DNA of 64,000 nucleotides from positions 310,001 to 374,000 of the forward strand of contig NZ_FMIB01000002.1 of NCBI RefSeq assembly GCF_900091475.1, written 5' to 3'. Positions 52,127 through 61,664 of this stretch are shown piece after piece. Within the stretch, counting starts at the first letter, position 1, and every line of letters starts with the position of its first letter. The position numbers were made by a program, and so were the translations under genes. This DNA comes from Micromonospora chersina. GTDB lineage: Bacteria; Actinomycetota; Actinomycetes; Mycobacteriales; Micromonosporaceae. Under the pieces are notes generated by a model. The model was given only the letters and a program-made list of their open reading frames with translations, was not told where the DNA came from and did not search any database.

Positions 52127-54612
52127 CCGGGATGCTGCGCCTCACCCTGCGCCAGATCCGCGCCGAGGGGCTGCGCCTGCTGCTGTCCTCGCTGGCGATC
52201 GTCCTCGGCGTCGCCTTCGTCGCCGGCACCCTGATGTTCACCGACGGCATGCGCGCCGGGGCGTACGAGCGGGCCGGCGCCTTCGACCGGCACACCGACC
52301 TGGCCGCGTACGCCGGCAAGGTGGCGCTGCCGCCCGCCCTGGTCGACCGGGTGCGCGCGGTCGACGGGGTGGCCGCGGCCGAGGGGGAGCTGACCGGCAC
52401 CGCCGGGGTGGTGGGCGCCGACGGGCGGCCCGTGCTCGGCTACGCCGTGCTCGCCGCGATCCCCACCGACCCGGCCCTCCAGTCCTACGACGTGGTCGCC
52501 GGGCGGCTGCCGCAGCGGGCCGGCGAGCTGGTCCTCGACGAGGAGACCGTCGCCGACCAGCGCTTCGCTCTGGGCGGCCCGGTGCGCGTGGGCGGCAACG
52601 GCGGGCCGGCGCGGGCGTACACCCTGGTCGGCACGGTCGACGTGGCCGGCAGCTCCCGCGACGTCGGCGGGCCGTTCATCGGCCTGGCCGGCGCGGACGC
52701 CCTCGCGGTGAGCGGGGAGCGCGGCTACGGCCGGATCATGGTGGCCGCCCGGCCGGGCGTGGACCGGGCGGCGCTCGCCGACCGGGTCCGTGCGGCGGTC
52801 GGGCCGGACGTCGCGGTCCGGGACCGCACGGCGATCCTCGACCAGGCCGTCGCCGACGCGGTCCGTGACCGGCGGCAGTTCGAGCTGTTCCTGGGCACCT
52901 TCGCGGCGGTGGCCGTGGTGGTGGCCGGCTTCGTGATCGCCAACACCTTCGCCATCGTGCTCGCCCAGCGGTCCCGGCGGACCGCGCTGCTGCGGCTGGT
53001 CGGCGCGACCCGGGGTCAGGTCTACCGGGCCGCCCTCGGCGAGGCGGCGCTGACCGGGCTGCTCGCCTCCGCCGTCGGGGTGCTGGCCGGCGTGGGCCTG
53101 GCCGCCGGCCTCGGCGCGCTGCTGTCCACGCTGGACGCGCCGGTCACCGGCACGGTCACGGTCACGGCCCGTACGGTGCTGCTCTCCCTCGGCCTCGGCA
53201 CGGTGCTGACCGTGGTGGCCGCCGCGGTGCCCTCCTGGCAGGGCACCCGGGTCGCGCCCGTGGCCGCGCTCACCGACGCCGCCGTGCGGCCCGCCCAGCG
53301 GGCCGGCCGGGTCCGGCTCGCGGCCGGTGCGCTGGTCCTCGCCGCCGGGGTGGCCGCCCTGGCCGGGGCCGGGGCCACCGGCCAGGTGCCGCTGGTCGCC
53401 GCGGGCGGGATCCTGGCCTTCCTGGGCATCGTGCTGTTCGGCCCGGTGCTGGTGCCGGCGCTGGTCCGGGCGCTCGGCCGGCCGGTCCGCCGGCTGCTCG
53501 GCGTCCCGGCCGGGCTGGCCGTGGCGAACGCCGTGCGCAACCCGCGCCGGGTGGCCGCCACCGCCACCGCCATGGTCATCGGGATCGGCCTGGTCTCCGC
53601 GTTCGTGGTCGGCGCGGGCAGCGCCAAGGCCGGCATCGAGCGCGCCGTGGACGCGCGCATCGGGGTGGACTTCCTGGTCACCGGCATCGGCGGGGACCTG
53701 CCGGCGCCGCTGGCCGGTGAGCTGGCCGCCCGGCCGGAACTGGGCGTGGTGCACGAGCAGCGCAGCCGGGTGGTCGACGGCCTGGAGGTGCGGGCCGCCC
53801 ACCCGACGCTGGTCCGGCGGACGCTGTCCGCGGTGGACGCCGGCGACCCGGCCGCCCTCGGCCCGGGAACGGTGCTCGTGCACCGGGAGTTGGCCGCGGC
53901 CCGCGGCTGGTCGGTCGGCAGCACCGTCCCGCTCGCCGGCCGGTCGTTCCGGGTGGCCGCCGTGGTGGCCGACGACAACCCGGCCCTGGCCGGCAGCCCG
54001 GTGCCCGCCGGACACGTGGTGGACCTGGTCGACGCGGACTTCGCCGGCCTCTTCCCGGCCGTGCGCGGTCACCTGGCCGAGGTGGACCCCGCCGACGGGG
54101 TCTCCGCCGACGCCGCCCGGGCCGCGGTCGAGGAGGTGCTCACCCGCTATCCGACCGTCAACCTGCTCGACCAGGCCGCCTACAAGAAGATGCTCACCGG
54201 CACGGTGGACCTGGTCCTCGGCTTCGTCACCGCGCTGCTCGGCCTGGCCGTGGTGATCGCGCTGGTCGGCGTGGCGAACACGCTCACCCTCTCGGTGGTG
54301 GAGCGGACCCGCGAGAACGCGGTGCTACGTGCCGTCGGGCTGAGCCGCGGCGGGATGCGGGCGGTACTCGCCGTCGAGGCGGTGCTCACCGCGCTTGTCG
54401 GCACCCTGCTCGGCATCGCGCTCGGCACCGGGGTGGCCACCGGCGGGATGGCCGTGCTGGCCCGCATCGGCGGCGACTTCACACTGGTGCTGCCGTGGGG
54501 ACGGCTCGGCCTGATCGTCGCGGTGGCGGTGGTCGCCGCGCTGGCCGCCTCGGTCCTGCCCGCCCGCCGGGCGCTCTCCCGGCCGATCGTGACCGCTCTC
54601 GGCGCGGACTGA
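52123..54612 (+). CDS. FtsX-like ABC transporter permease
   Basis: An 829-residue permease with two FtsX modules. An N-terminal membrane anchor (LLLSSLAIVLGVAFVAGTLMF) precedes a periplasm-type external domain (about 45-240). Four membrane segments follow at about 255-390, then a third group near 400-500, a second external domain (about 510-680) and the last three helices (about 690-829). It is one long chain, as usual for actinobacterial MacB-like exporters. With the ATPase it should export a peptide antibiotic, lipid or unknown compound under control of the upstream two-component system. Confidence 0.92.
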   Translation: MTGMLRLTLRQIRAEGLRLLLSSLAIVLGVAFVAGTLMFTDGMRAGAYERAGAFDRHTDLAAYAGKVALPPALVDRVRAVDGVAAAEGELTGTAGVVGADGRPVLGYAVLAAIPTDPALQSYDVVAGRLPQRAGELVLDEETVADQRFALGGPVRVGGNGGPARAYTLVGTVDVAGSSRDVGGPFIGLAGADALAVSGERGYGRIMVAARPGVDRAALADRVRAAVGPDVAVRDRTAILDQAVADAVRDRRQFELFLGTFAAVAVVVAGFVIANTFAIVLAQRSRRTALLRLVGATRGQVYRAALGEAALTGLLASAVGVLAGVGLAAGLGALLSTLDAPVTGTVTVTARTVLLSLGLGTVLTVVAAAVPSWQGTRVAPVAALTDAAVRPAQRAGRVRLAAGALVLAAGVAALAGAGATGQVPLVAAGGILAFLGIVLFGPVLVPALVRALGRPVRRLLGVPAGLAVANAVRNPRRVAATATAMVIGIGLVSAFVVGAGSAKAGIERAVDARIGVDFLVTGIGGDLPAPLAGELAARPELGVVHEQRSRVVDGLEVRAAHPTLVRRTLSAVDAGDPAALGPGTVLVHRELAAARGWSVGSTVPLAGRSFRVAAVVADDNPALAGSPVPAGHVVDLVDADFAGLFPAVRGHLAEVDPADGVSADAARAAVEEVLTRYPTVNLLDQAAYKKMLTGTVDLVLGFVTALLGLAVVIALVGVANTLTLSVVERTRENAVLRAVGLSRGGMRAVLAVEAVLTALVGTLLGIALGTGVATGGMAVLARIGGDFTLVLPWGRLGLIVAVAVVAALAASVLPARRALSRPIVTALGAD

Positions 54613-54619
54613 GCCCAGG

Positions 54620-54679
54620 GGCGCCCGGAACCCGGCCGAGCCGGCCCCGCGGCAGCCGCGCGGCCGGGTTCCGGGCGCC
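54620..54679. terminator. Long inverted repeat between permease and kinase genes
   Basis: A perfect 19-bp inverted repeat (54620-54638 with 54661-54679) with a 22-base loop that can form its own small stem. It lies between convergent stops. Confidence 0.75.
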
Positions 54680-54717
54680 GCCGGGTCGGGGTGCGGGTGG
54701 GACGGGGTGCCGCCGGG

Positions 54718-56121
54718 TCAGCGGCCGGACGCGGGCTGGGCCCCGCCGCCGTCCGTGCCGCCCTCGCCGCCGGTCGCGGGGTCGGTGGTGGTGGTCGTGG
54801 TCTCGCTCGGTGTGGTGGTGCCCGTCGACGGCGGGGTGGTGCTCGGCGCGGTCGTCGGCGCGCTGGGCGCGGTCGACGGGGTGCTCGACGGGGTCGGCTG
54901 GACCGACGTGCTCGGGGAGCCGCTCGGCGTCGCCGAGCCCGAGGTCGAGGGCCGGCCGGTCGGGCCCACCGGCCGGTAGCTTCGGCCGCCACCCTCCGTC
55001 GGGGGCGCCTCGGTGACCGCGGCGTCCGCCACCGAGTTGCTCGGGGCAACCGCCGGCACCGTCGAGTCGATCTGGGTGGCCGGCGCCTCGGCGTTCTTCG
55101 CCGCGCCCAGCGCGGCTCCCAGCGCGGTCAGCGCCACCAGCACGGCGGCCGCCGCGCCGACAAGCGTGCCGCGCCGACCCGCCCGGCGGGCCGGGGCCAC
55201 CAGGGCCCCCGGGGTGGCGGCGGTCAGGTCGTCGCGGGTGCGGCTCGACCCGGTCGCGCCGCGCAGCGCCACCGGCACCATCGCCGTGGGCGCCTCCGAG
55301 CCGGCCGTGCGAGCCGCCTCGGCCATCGCCGCCGCGGTGGGGAAGCGGTCCGCCGGGTCCTTGGCCAGGGCCCGGGCCACCAGGTCGCGGACCGGCTGCG
55401 GGATCTCCACCGGCAGCTCCGGCGGCTCGTCGTCGAGGTGCCGGACCGCCACCTGGAGCGGGTTGTCGCCGGTGAACGGCGGGCTGCCGGTGAGGCAGCA
55501 GTAGGCGACCGCGCCGAGCGCGTAGACGTCGGTGGCGCCGGAGACCGGACGACCGGCGGCCTGCTCGGGGGCCATGTAGAGGGCGGTGCCGGGCACCGCG
55601 TTCGTGCTGGTGATGCTGGTCACGTTGGTCGACCGGGCCACCCCGAAGTCGACGAGCACCACGGTGCCGTCGTCCTGCACGAGCAGGTTGCTCGGCTTGA
55701 CGTCACGGTGGACGATGCCCCGGGTGTGCGCCGCGTGCAGGGCCTGGGCCACCTGCGCCACGATGGACATGGTCTCGCCGACCTCGAGCTGCCCGGCCGC
55801 CTCGATGCGTCGCGACAGCGGCTCGCCCGCCACGAACTCCATGACCAGGTAGTCGGCCCGGCCGCCGTCGGGCAGCTCGTCCTCGCCGCAGTCGAAGACC
55901 TGGACCACGCCCGGGTGGCGCAGCGACGCCATGATCCGCGCCTCGGCACGGAAGCGGGCGATGAAGTCGGGGTCGGAGACCAGTGCGGGCAGCAGGACCT
56001 TCACCGCGACCGGACGGCCGAGCACCAGGTCCGTGGCACGCCAGACGTCGCCCATGCCGCCGGTGGCGACACGGTCATCAAGGCGGTACCGACCGCTGAG
56101 TACGACGTCTGAGGACAGCAC
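54718..56121 (-). CDS. Membrane-anchored Ser/Thr protein kinase (PknB-like catalytic domain)
   Basis: A Hanks-type kinase of about 467 residues. The catalytic domain (about 10-270) has the Gly loop VATGGMGDVW, VAVKVL lysine, HRDVKPSN catalytic loop, DFGVARS metal loop and GTALYMAPEQ. A single membrane segment (GTLVGAAAAVLVALTALGAAL, about 325-345) leads to a Pro/Ser/Thr-rich external tail with no PASTA repeats. It should phosphorylate cytoplasmic proteins in response to an unknown surface cue. TACGGT (56133-56128) is six bases before the GTG at 56121; the ATG two codons earlier (56127) would abut the -10. Confidence 0.93.
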   Translation of the reverse strand: MLSSDVVLSGRYRLDDRVATGGMGDVWRATDLVLGRPVAVKVLLPALVSDPDFIARFRAEARIMASLRHPGVVQVFDCGEDELPDGGRADYLVMEFVAGEPLSRRIEAAGQLEVGETMSIVAQVAQALHAAHTRGIVHRDVKPSNLLVQDDGTVVLVDFGVARSTNVTSITSTNAVPGTALYMAPEQAAGRPVSGATDVYALGAVAYCCLTGSPPFTGDNPLQVAVRHLDDEPPELPVEIPQPVRDLVARALAKDPADRFPTAAAMAEAARTAGSEAPTAMVPVALRGATGSSRTRDDLTAATPGALVAPARRAGRRGTLVGAAAAVLVALTALGAALGAAKNAEAPATQIDSTVPAVAPSNSVADAAVTEAPPTEGGGRSYRPVGPTGRPSTSGSATPSGSPSTSVQPTPSSTPSTAPSAPTTAPSTTPPSTGTTTPSETTTTTTDPATGGEGGTDGGGAQPASGR

Positions 56122-56127
56122 CTCCAT

Positions 56128-56676
56128 ACCGTACCCAGAGTGGCGGCGGAGTATTTCCCGCGATCTCTCCCGTCACGGCCGGCGGGCGGCCTGACGACGC
56201 TCGACCGAACGGTCAACCGCCGCCACGCCGAATGGCTGACGGTGACGACTCGGGTACGATCGGCCAGGTATGAGCGCTCGACAGTTCGTGTGTCCGGATT
56301 CCGGCCTCGCGTACATCCCCTGTTCACCGGCGCGCAGCGCGATCGCGGTGGCGTTCGTTACATCAACCCGCCGTGACCGGTGGTAGAGAATTCTCACTCT
56401 TTTTCCGGCCGGTTGCGCCTTGTCGCACCGATCGTCCGCTCCTAGCGTTGGCCGGGCTCCCGGCCGCCCCAGGACGCCGGTACGGTATGTCCGCCGACGG
56501 CCGTCCTGCGCGGCGGTGTCGAACGGCGCGCCCGCACCCCCGTGCTGGCGCAGATCAGGTCAGCAGGGGGCTGATGGTGGGGGTGGAGGTCCGGTCGTCC
56601 GACCGGGCGGGCGTCGGGCACACCGGCACCGGCGCACGCCGGTCCGGGGAGTCGGCACGTCGGGGACGGCGGAACG
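56128..56676. other. 549-bp intergenic region between the kinase and ECF sigma genes
   Basis: The region holds the kinase -10 at its left end and a promoter pointing right (56420-56448). It also has a possible 38-codon ORF (56270-56386) preceded by TACGAT at 56255-56260 and containing two Cys residues (CPDSGLAYIPC), and an A/T-richer patch around 56385-56405. I see no hairpin, riboswitch or second convincing gene. Confidence 0.4.
56420..56448 (+). promoter_or_regulatory. Promoter upstream of the ECF sigma gene
   Basis: TTGTCG (56420-56425) and TAGCGT (56443-56448) are 17 bases apart. The leader to the sigma gene would be about 220 bases. Confidence 0.5.
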
Positions 56677-57318
56677 ATGACCGGTGAGCTGAACGAGGCG
56701 GTCGTCGCCGCGCAGGCGGGCGACGAGGCGGCGTTCCGCTTCCTCTACCGCAGCCTCCAGCCCGGCCTGCTCCGCTACCTCACCGCCCTGGTCGGCGCCG
56801 ACGCCGAGGACGTGGCCTCGGAGGCGTGGCTCCAGATCTCCCGCGACCTGCCCAGCTTCACCGGCGGCGAGTTCCGCGCCTGGACGGTCACCATCGCCCG
56901 CAACCGGGCCATGGACCACCTGCGCCGGCAGCGCCGGCGGCCGGCCCTGCCGGTGCCCGTTCAGGCGCTCAGCGAACTGGCCGGCGACGCCGACACCGCC
57001 GAGCGGGCCGGCGAGACGATCGGCACCGAGAGCGCCCTGGCGCTGATCGCCAGCCTGCCGCCCCGCGAGGCGGAGGCGGTGCTGCTGCGCGCCGTGATCG
57101 GGCTCGACGCGGAGACCGCCGGGCGGGTGCTCGGCCGGCGGGCCGGCGCCGTGCGCACCGCCGCGCACCGGGGGCTGCGCCGGCTGGCCGGCATGCTGGA
57201 GCGTGCCGACGCCGACGAGTCGTCGGACCGGGCCGGGGGAGCGACGCCGCCCCGCCCCCGTACCGGCCGGGGACGGCAGGCGCCGCACGCGCCCAAGGCC
57301 GAGCCGGCGGACGGTTGA
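56677..57318 (+). CDS. ECF-type RNA polymerase sigma factor
   Basis: A 213-residue sigma factor. Region 2 (about 5-75) has EAAFRFLYRSLQPGLLRYLTALVGADAEDVASEAWLQI and FRAWTVTIARNRAMDHLRRQRR. Region 4 (about 110-175) has LIASLPPREAEAVLLRAVIGLDAETAGRVLGRRAGAVRTAAHRGLRRL. A short Arg/Pro-rich tail follows. The gene after it encodes a single-pass membrane protein in the usual anti-sigma position. No start-proximal ribosome binding site stands out beyond GGGGA. Confidence 0.9.
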   Translation: MTGELNEAVVAAQAGDEAAFRFLYRSLQPGLLRYLTALVGADAEDVASEAWLQISRDLPSFTGGEFRAWTVTIARNRAMDHLRRQRRRPALPVPVQALSELAGDADTAERAGETIGTESALALIASLPPREAEAVLLRAVIGLDAETAGRVLGRRAGAVRTAAHRGLRRLAGMLERADADESSDRAGGATPPRPRTGRGRQAPHAPKAEPADG

Positions 57319-57334
57319 CGTGGAGGGAAACGGG

Positions 57335-58132
57335 ATGAGCTTTCGCCGGTCCGACCGGCCCGCCGACCGGGCGGAGTCGGAGCGCCTCCTCGACGCGGCC
57401 CGCTCCGGCGCACCCGCGGAGCCGGGCGGCGACCCGCTGGCGCACCTGCTCGCCGCGGCGGCCGCCCCGGCCGACCCGGGCGAGCTGGCCGGCGAGGAGC
57501 AGGCCCTCGCCGCCTTCCGCGCCGCCCGGGCGGCGCCGGCCCCGGTCCCGGTCCGGGCCGTGGCGCCACGGCCGCGCCACCGCTTCCGGCTCGGCGCGGC
57601 CCTGGCCGGGCTCGCCGCCACCGCCACCGCCGGGGTCGCGTTCGCCGCGGTGAGCCTCGACCGGGGCACCGAACCGACACCCACGCCCGCGCCGGGCACC
57701 TCGGGCAGCGCCGGTGCCGGCAGCACCGGCCCGGGCACACCGACGGACTCCGGACCCGGGAGCGCCGGCCCGAGCGGTGGCGTCCCGTCCACCGCGCCGA
57801 CGCCCGGCGCCTCCGGTGGGCCGGGCCGGCCGCCGAGCGCCGGACAGTTGACCGGGCTGTGCCGCGGCTACCTGGCGAAGTCGGACGGGCAGCGGGCCCG
57901 GGCGCTGGAGACCCCGGCGTACGCCGACCTGGTCGCCGCCGCCGGGGGCGCCGACCGGGTCGAGGGCTACTGCCTCGCCCTGGTGCCGGAGAAGTCACCG
58001 GAGCCCGCGCCGAAGCCGTCGGCCGACGCCGGCAGGGCGACGCCGTCGGCCGACTCCCGCAGGGCGACGCCGTCCACGCCGGCCGCCCCGACCCCGCGGA
58101 CCGGAAAGCCGACAGGCGCCCCCGGCCGCTGA
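57335..58132 (+). CDS. Single-pass membrane protein, possible anti-sigma partner
   Basis: A 265-residue protein. A cytoplasmic N-terminal region (about 1-85, Ala/Glu/Arg-rich with helices DRAESERLLDAARS and DPLAHLLAAAA) precedes one membrane segment (LGAALAGLAATATAGVAFAAV, about 88-108). A long Pro/Ser/Thr/Gly-rich external tail includes a small domain around LCRGYLAKSDGQRARALETPAYADLVAAAGG with two cysteines. No zinc anti-sigma HxxxCxxC motif is seen. Position 16 bases after the ECF sigma gene suggests an anti-sigma role, by inference only. The ATG follows GGAGGGA. Confidence 0.7.
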   Translation: MSFRRSDRPADRAESERLLDAARSGAPAEPGGDPLAHLLAAAAAPADPGELAGEEQALAAFRAARAAPAPVPVRAVAPRPRHRFRLGAALAGLAATATAGVAFAAVSLDRGTEPTPTPAPGTSGSAGAGSTGPGTPTDSGPGSAGPSGGVPSTAPTPGASGGPGRPPSAGQLTGLCRGYLAKSDGQRARALETPAYADLVAAAGGADRVEGYCLALVPEKSPEPAPKPSADAGRATPSADSRRATPSTPAAPTPRTGKPTGAPGR

Positions 58133-58295
58133 GCCGGCTCGGCCCGCAACCGGATTCCGGACAAAAATTCATCTCCTCGGGCGCGCGAACTCCGTCTGCT
58201 AGACAGAAGATGGTGGGACCCGCGGGACGCCCGGCCGGCACGGCAGGCCTCCCGGCCGACAGCGTGGTCGCCCGCCAGGGGAGAGGAGCCGTCTC

Positions 58296-59531
58296 GTGGT
58301 GATGTCGCCGGAGCTGGACCGGACCACCGTCCTGGGGGACGAGGCGGCGGCCCGCGGGCACCTGGCCAGGATCTGCTTCAAGACCGGGCCACCCACCCTG
58401 ACCGGCGTCGAGCTGGAATGGACGGTGCACGACGCCGCGGACCCGACCCGCCCGGTCGACCGCGAGCGACTGCGCCGGGCGCTGGGACGGCACAGCCCCG
58501 TCACCATCGACCCCACCAGCCCGGCCGCCGGGCTCCGGCGCGGTGGCACCGTGACCGTGGAGCCGGGCGGGCAGGTGGAGATCTCCTCCGCGCCGCGACC
58601 CTCGGTCGCCGCGCTCATCCTGGCCACCGAGGCCGACACCGCCGAGCTGCGGGCCCTCCTGGACGCCGCCGGCCTCGTCCTGGGCCGCACCGGAATGGAT
58701 CCCTGGCGCCCCCCGCGCCCCGTCGTGGAGACCCCGCGCTACCGGGCCATGCGCTGCGTCTTCGACCGGCACGGGCCCGCCGGACGAGCGATGATGTACA
58801 GCACCGCCGGGCTCCAGGTCTGCCTGGACGCGGGCGAGCCGGACCGGGTGGCCGAGCGGTGGGCCGCCGTCCACGCCGTCGGGCCGCCGCTGCTGGCCGC
58901 CTTCGCCACCGCCGACCGGCACGCCGGCCGGCGCACCGGCTGGGCCTCCACCCGGATGGCCGCCTGGCTGGCCATCGACCCGGCGCGCACCCGACCGGTC
59001 TGGTCACCGGCCCGCGCCCACCTCGACCCGGTGGCCGCCTGGACCGAGTACGCGCTCGCCGCGCCGCTGCTCTGCCTCCGCGGCGACGGTCCGGACTGGA
59101 CCCCGCCACCGGGCGTCACGTTCGCCGACTGGCTGGCCGGGGCGCTGCCGCACCCGCCGAGCACCGACGACCTGGAATACCACCTCAGCACGCTCTTCCC
59201 GCCGGTGCGCCCGCGCGGCTACCTGGAGGTCCGCTACCTGGACGCCCAGCCCGGTCGGGAGTGGACGGTGCCGCTGGCGGTGCTCGCCGCGCTCCTCGCC
59301 GACCCCGCCACCACCCGGGACGCGCTGGCCGTGGCCACCCCGGTAGCCGACCGCTGGTCCGTGGCGGCCCGGCGGGGGCTGACGGAGCGACCGCTGGCCG
59401 CCGCCGCGGCGGCCCTGTTCGACCTGGCCCTGGCGGCCCTGCCCCGGCTGGACCTGCCGGCCGGGATCCACGACGAGACGAGCCGAGCGATCCGGCGGCG
59501 CCGCGCCGCCGCGGAGAGGGGACACCGGTGA
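58296..59531 (+). CDS. egtA: Glutamate-cysteine ligase EgtA (ergothioneine biosynthesis)
   Basis: A 411-residue actinobacterial gamma-glutamylcysteine synthetase. It has the LTGVELEWTVHD glutamate-binding region near 33-44, GGTVTVEPGGQVEISSAPRPS near 87-107, RYRAMRCVFDRHG, and TAGLQVCLDAG, with SARMAAW-like residues in WASTRMAAWLAIDP. It makes gamma-Glu-Cys, the sulfur donor for EgtB. The start is a GTG at 58296, seven bases after GAGGAG. Its stop overlaps the egtB start. A possible -10, TAGACA (58199-58204), lies in the preceding A/T-richer leader. Confidence 0.93.
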   Translation: MVMSPELDRTTVLGDEAAARGHLARICFKTGPPTLTGVELEWTVHDAADPTRPVDRERLRRALGRHSPVTIDPTSPAAGLRRGGTVTVEPGGQVEISSAPRPSVAALILATEADTAELRALLDAAGLVLGRTGMDPWRPPRPVVETPRYRAMRCVFDRHGPAGRAMMYSTAGLQVCLDAGEPDRVAERWAAVHAVGPPLLAAFATADRHAGRRTGWASTRMAAWLAIDPARTRPVWSPARAHLDPVAAWTEYALAAPLLCLRGDGPDWTPPPGVTFADWLAGALPHPPSTDDLEYHLSTLFPPVRPRGYLEVRYLDAQPGREWTVPLAVLAALLADPATTRDALAVATPVADRWSVAARRGLTERPLAAAAAALFDLALAALPRLDLPAGIHDETSRAIRRRRAAAERGHR

Positions 59532-60862
59532 CCACGACCGACCGGCCGGCCACGGAGGGCGAGCAGTTGCGCAGCCGGATCGCGGCCGAGTTGGAGCGCA
59601 CCCGCGCCCGGACCGCGCTGCTGACCGACGCGGTGGACGACGACGACCTGGTGCGGCAGCACTCCACGCTGATGTCCCCGCTGGTCTGGGACCTGGCGCA
59701 CGTGGGCAACCAGGAGGAGCTGTGGCTGGTCCGCGACGTCGGCGGGCGCGAGCCGGTGCGCCGCGACATCGACGACCTGTACGACGCCTTCAAGCAGCCC
59801 CGCAAGGACCGCCCGGCGCTGCCGCTGCTGCCCCCCGCGGAGGCACGGGCGTACGTGCGCACCGTCCGGGACAAGGTGTACGACCTGCTGGACGGGATCC
59901 GGTTCACCGAGCGGAGGCTGGTCGAGGACGGCTTCGCGTTCGGCATGATCGTCCAGCACGAGCAGCAGCACGACGAGACCATGCTCGCCACCCACCAGCT
60001 GCGCGCCGGTGGCCCCGTGCTGGACGCCGCGCCGCCGCCCGAGCCGCGGGTCCGGGTCGGCGGCGAGGTGCTGGTGCCGGCCGGGCCGTTCACCATGGGC
60101 ACCTCCACCGACCCGTGGGCGCTGGACAACGAGCGCCCCGCGCACACCGTCGACCTGCCGGCGTACGCCATCGACGCCGCGCCGGTCACCAACGGGCAGT
60201 ACCGCGCCTTCATCGCCGACGGCGGCTACGACGAGCCCCGCTGGTGGAGCGAGGCCGGCTGGCGGCACCGGGTCGAGGCCGGGCTGAGCGCCCCGATGCA
60301 CTGGCGGCGGGACGGCGACGGCTGGGCGTACCGCCGGTTCGGCCGCTGGTCGCCGGTGCGCGACGACGAGCCGGTGGTGCACGTCTGCTTCCACGAGGCG
60401 GCGGCGTACGCGGCCTGGGCCGGCAAGCGGCTGCCCACCGAGGCGGAGTGGGAGAAGGCGGCCCGCTGGGACCCGGCGACCGGCCGGTCCCGCCGCTACC
60501 CGTGGGGCGACGAGGACCCGACCGGCGCGCACGCGAACCTGGGGCAGCGGCACCTGTGGCCGGCGCCGGTGGGCGCGTACCCGGACGGCGCCTCCCCGCT
60601 CGGCGTGCACCAGCTCATCGGCGACGTCTGGGAGTGGACCTCGACGCCCTTCCGGGGCCACCCGGGCTTCGTGGCGTTCCCCTACCCGGAATACTCGGAG
60701 GTCTTCTTCGGCGACGACCACCGGGTGCTGCGCGGCGGCTCGTTCGGCACCGACCGGTCGGCCTGCCGGGGCACCTTCCGCAACTGGGACTACCCGATCC
60801 GGCGGCAGATCTTCAGCGGTTTCCGCTGCGCCCGCGACGCCCGGCCCGAGGAGGCGGCGTGA
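59528..60862 (+). CDS. egtB: Ergothioneine sulfoxide synthase EgtB
   Basis: A 444-residue non-heme iron enzyme that couples gamma-Glu-Cys (or Cys) to trimethylhistidine. The N-terminal DinB-like domain carries the iron ligands: a His in LAHVGNQEELW near 57 and HEQQHDETM (HxxxHxE) near 145. The C-terminal formylglycine-generating-enzyme-like domain (about 178-440) has VPAGPFTMGTSTDPWALDNERPAH, KRLPTEAEWEKAARW, WEWTSTPF and RVLRGGSFGTD. The GTG start overlaps the egtA stop by four bases. Confidence 0.96.
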   Translation: MTTTDRPATEGEQLRSRIAAELERTRARTALLTDAVDDDDLVRQHSTLMSPLVWDLAHVGNQEELWLVRDVGGREPVRRDIDDLYDAFKQPRKDRPALPLLPPAEARAYVRTVRDKVYDLLDGIRFTERRLVEDGFAFGMIVQHEQQHDETMLATHQLRAGGPVLDAAPPPEPRVRVGGEVLVPAGPFTMGTSTDPWALDNERPAHTVDLPAYAIDAAPVTNGQYRAFIADGGYDEPRWWSEAGWRHRVEAGLSAPMHWRRDGDGWAYRRFGRWSPVRDDEPVVHVCFHEAAAYAAWAGKRLPTEAEWEKAARWDPATGRSRRYPWGDEDPTGAHANLGQRHLWPAPVGAYPDGASPLGVHQLIGDVWEWTSTPFRGHPGFVAFPYPEYSEVFFGDDHRVLRGGSFGTDRSACRGTFRNWDYPIRRQIFSGFRCARDARPEEAA

Positions 60863-60878
60863 CGGGTGGTGCGGCCTG

Positions 60879-61625
60879 ATGTGCCGACACCTGGCGTACC
60901 TCGGTCCGCCGGTCAGCCTCAGCAGCCTGCTCTTCGACCCGCCGTACGGGCTGCTGCGGCAGTCCTGGGCGCCGCGGGACATGCGCGGCGGCGGCACCAT
61001 CAACGCCGACGGCTTCGGGGTCGGCTGGTACCCGGGCGACGGCGACCCGGTCCGCTACCGGCGGGCCCAGCCGATGTGGAGCGACACGACCCTGCCGGAC
61101 CTGGCCGCCGTGACGGTCACCGGCGCGGTGCTGGCCGCCGTCCGGTCCGCCACGGTCGGCATGCCGCTGCACGAGACGGCGGCGGCGCCGTTCGCCGAGG
61201 GGCGCTGGCTGTTCAGCCACAACGGGGTGGTCCGGGGCTGGCCGGACAGCCTGGTGCCCCTCGCCGCCGGGCTGCCCGTCCGTGACCTGCTGACCCTGGA
61301 GGTGCCGACCGACTCGGCGCTGCTGTGGGCGCTGGTCCGGCATCGGCTGCGGGCCGGCGCGGCGCCCGGCGACGCCCTCGCCGAGACCGTCGCGGCGGTC
61401 TCCGCCGCCGCCCCGGGATCGCGGCTGAACCTGCTGCTCACCGACGGCGCCACCGTGGCGGCCAGCGTGGCCGGGCACGCGCTGTCGATACGCCGTACCC
61501 CGGACTCGGTGCTGCTGGCCTCCGAGCCCTTCGACGACGACCCCGGCTGGCGGGCGGTGCCGGACGGCCGGCTCGTCGTGGCCACCGCCGGAGGGCTGGA
61601 CAGCCGGGAGCTGACGGTCGCCTGA
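60879..61625 (+). CDS. egtC: Gamma-glutamyl hercynylcysteine sulfoxide hydrolase EgtC
   Basis: A 248-residue class II glutamine-amidotransferase-like hydrolase. Cys2 (MCRHLAYLG) is the nucleophile. NADGFGVGWYPGDGDPVRYR, WLFSHNGVVRGWPDSL and PTDSALLWALV complete the site. It removes the gamma-glutamyl group from the EgtB product. It lies 16 bases after egtB. Confidence 0.95.
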   Translation: MCRHLAYLGPPVSLSSLLFDPPYGLLRQSWAPRDMRGGGTINADGFGVGWYPGDGDPVRYRRAQPMWSDTTLPDLAAVTVTGAVLAAVRSATVGMPLHETAAAPFAEGRWLFSHNGVVRGWPDSLVPLAAGLPVRDLLTLEVPTDSALLWALVRHRLRAGAAPGDALAETVAAVSAAAPGSRLNLLLTDGATVAASVAGHALSIRRTPDSVLLASEPFDDDPGWRAVPDGRLVVATAGGLDSRELTVA

Positions 61626-61664
61626 ACCCGTTTCCCACACCGGTAGGAACAGGAAGGACTGCTG

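Noticed and set aside
56373..56687. Short plus-strand frames overlapping the ECF sigma start.
   Set aside because: They are Arg/Gly/Pro-rich with no family features, and the real sigma factor begins at 56677 in another frame.
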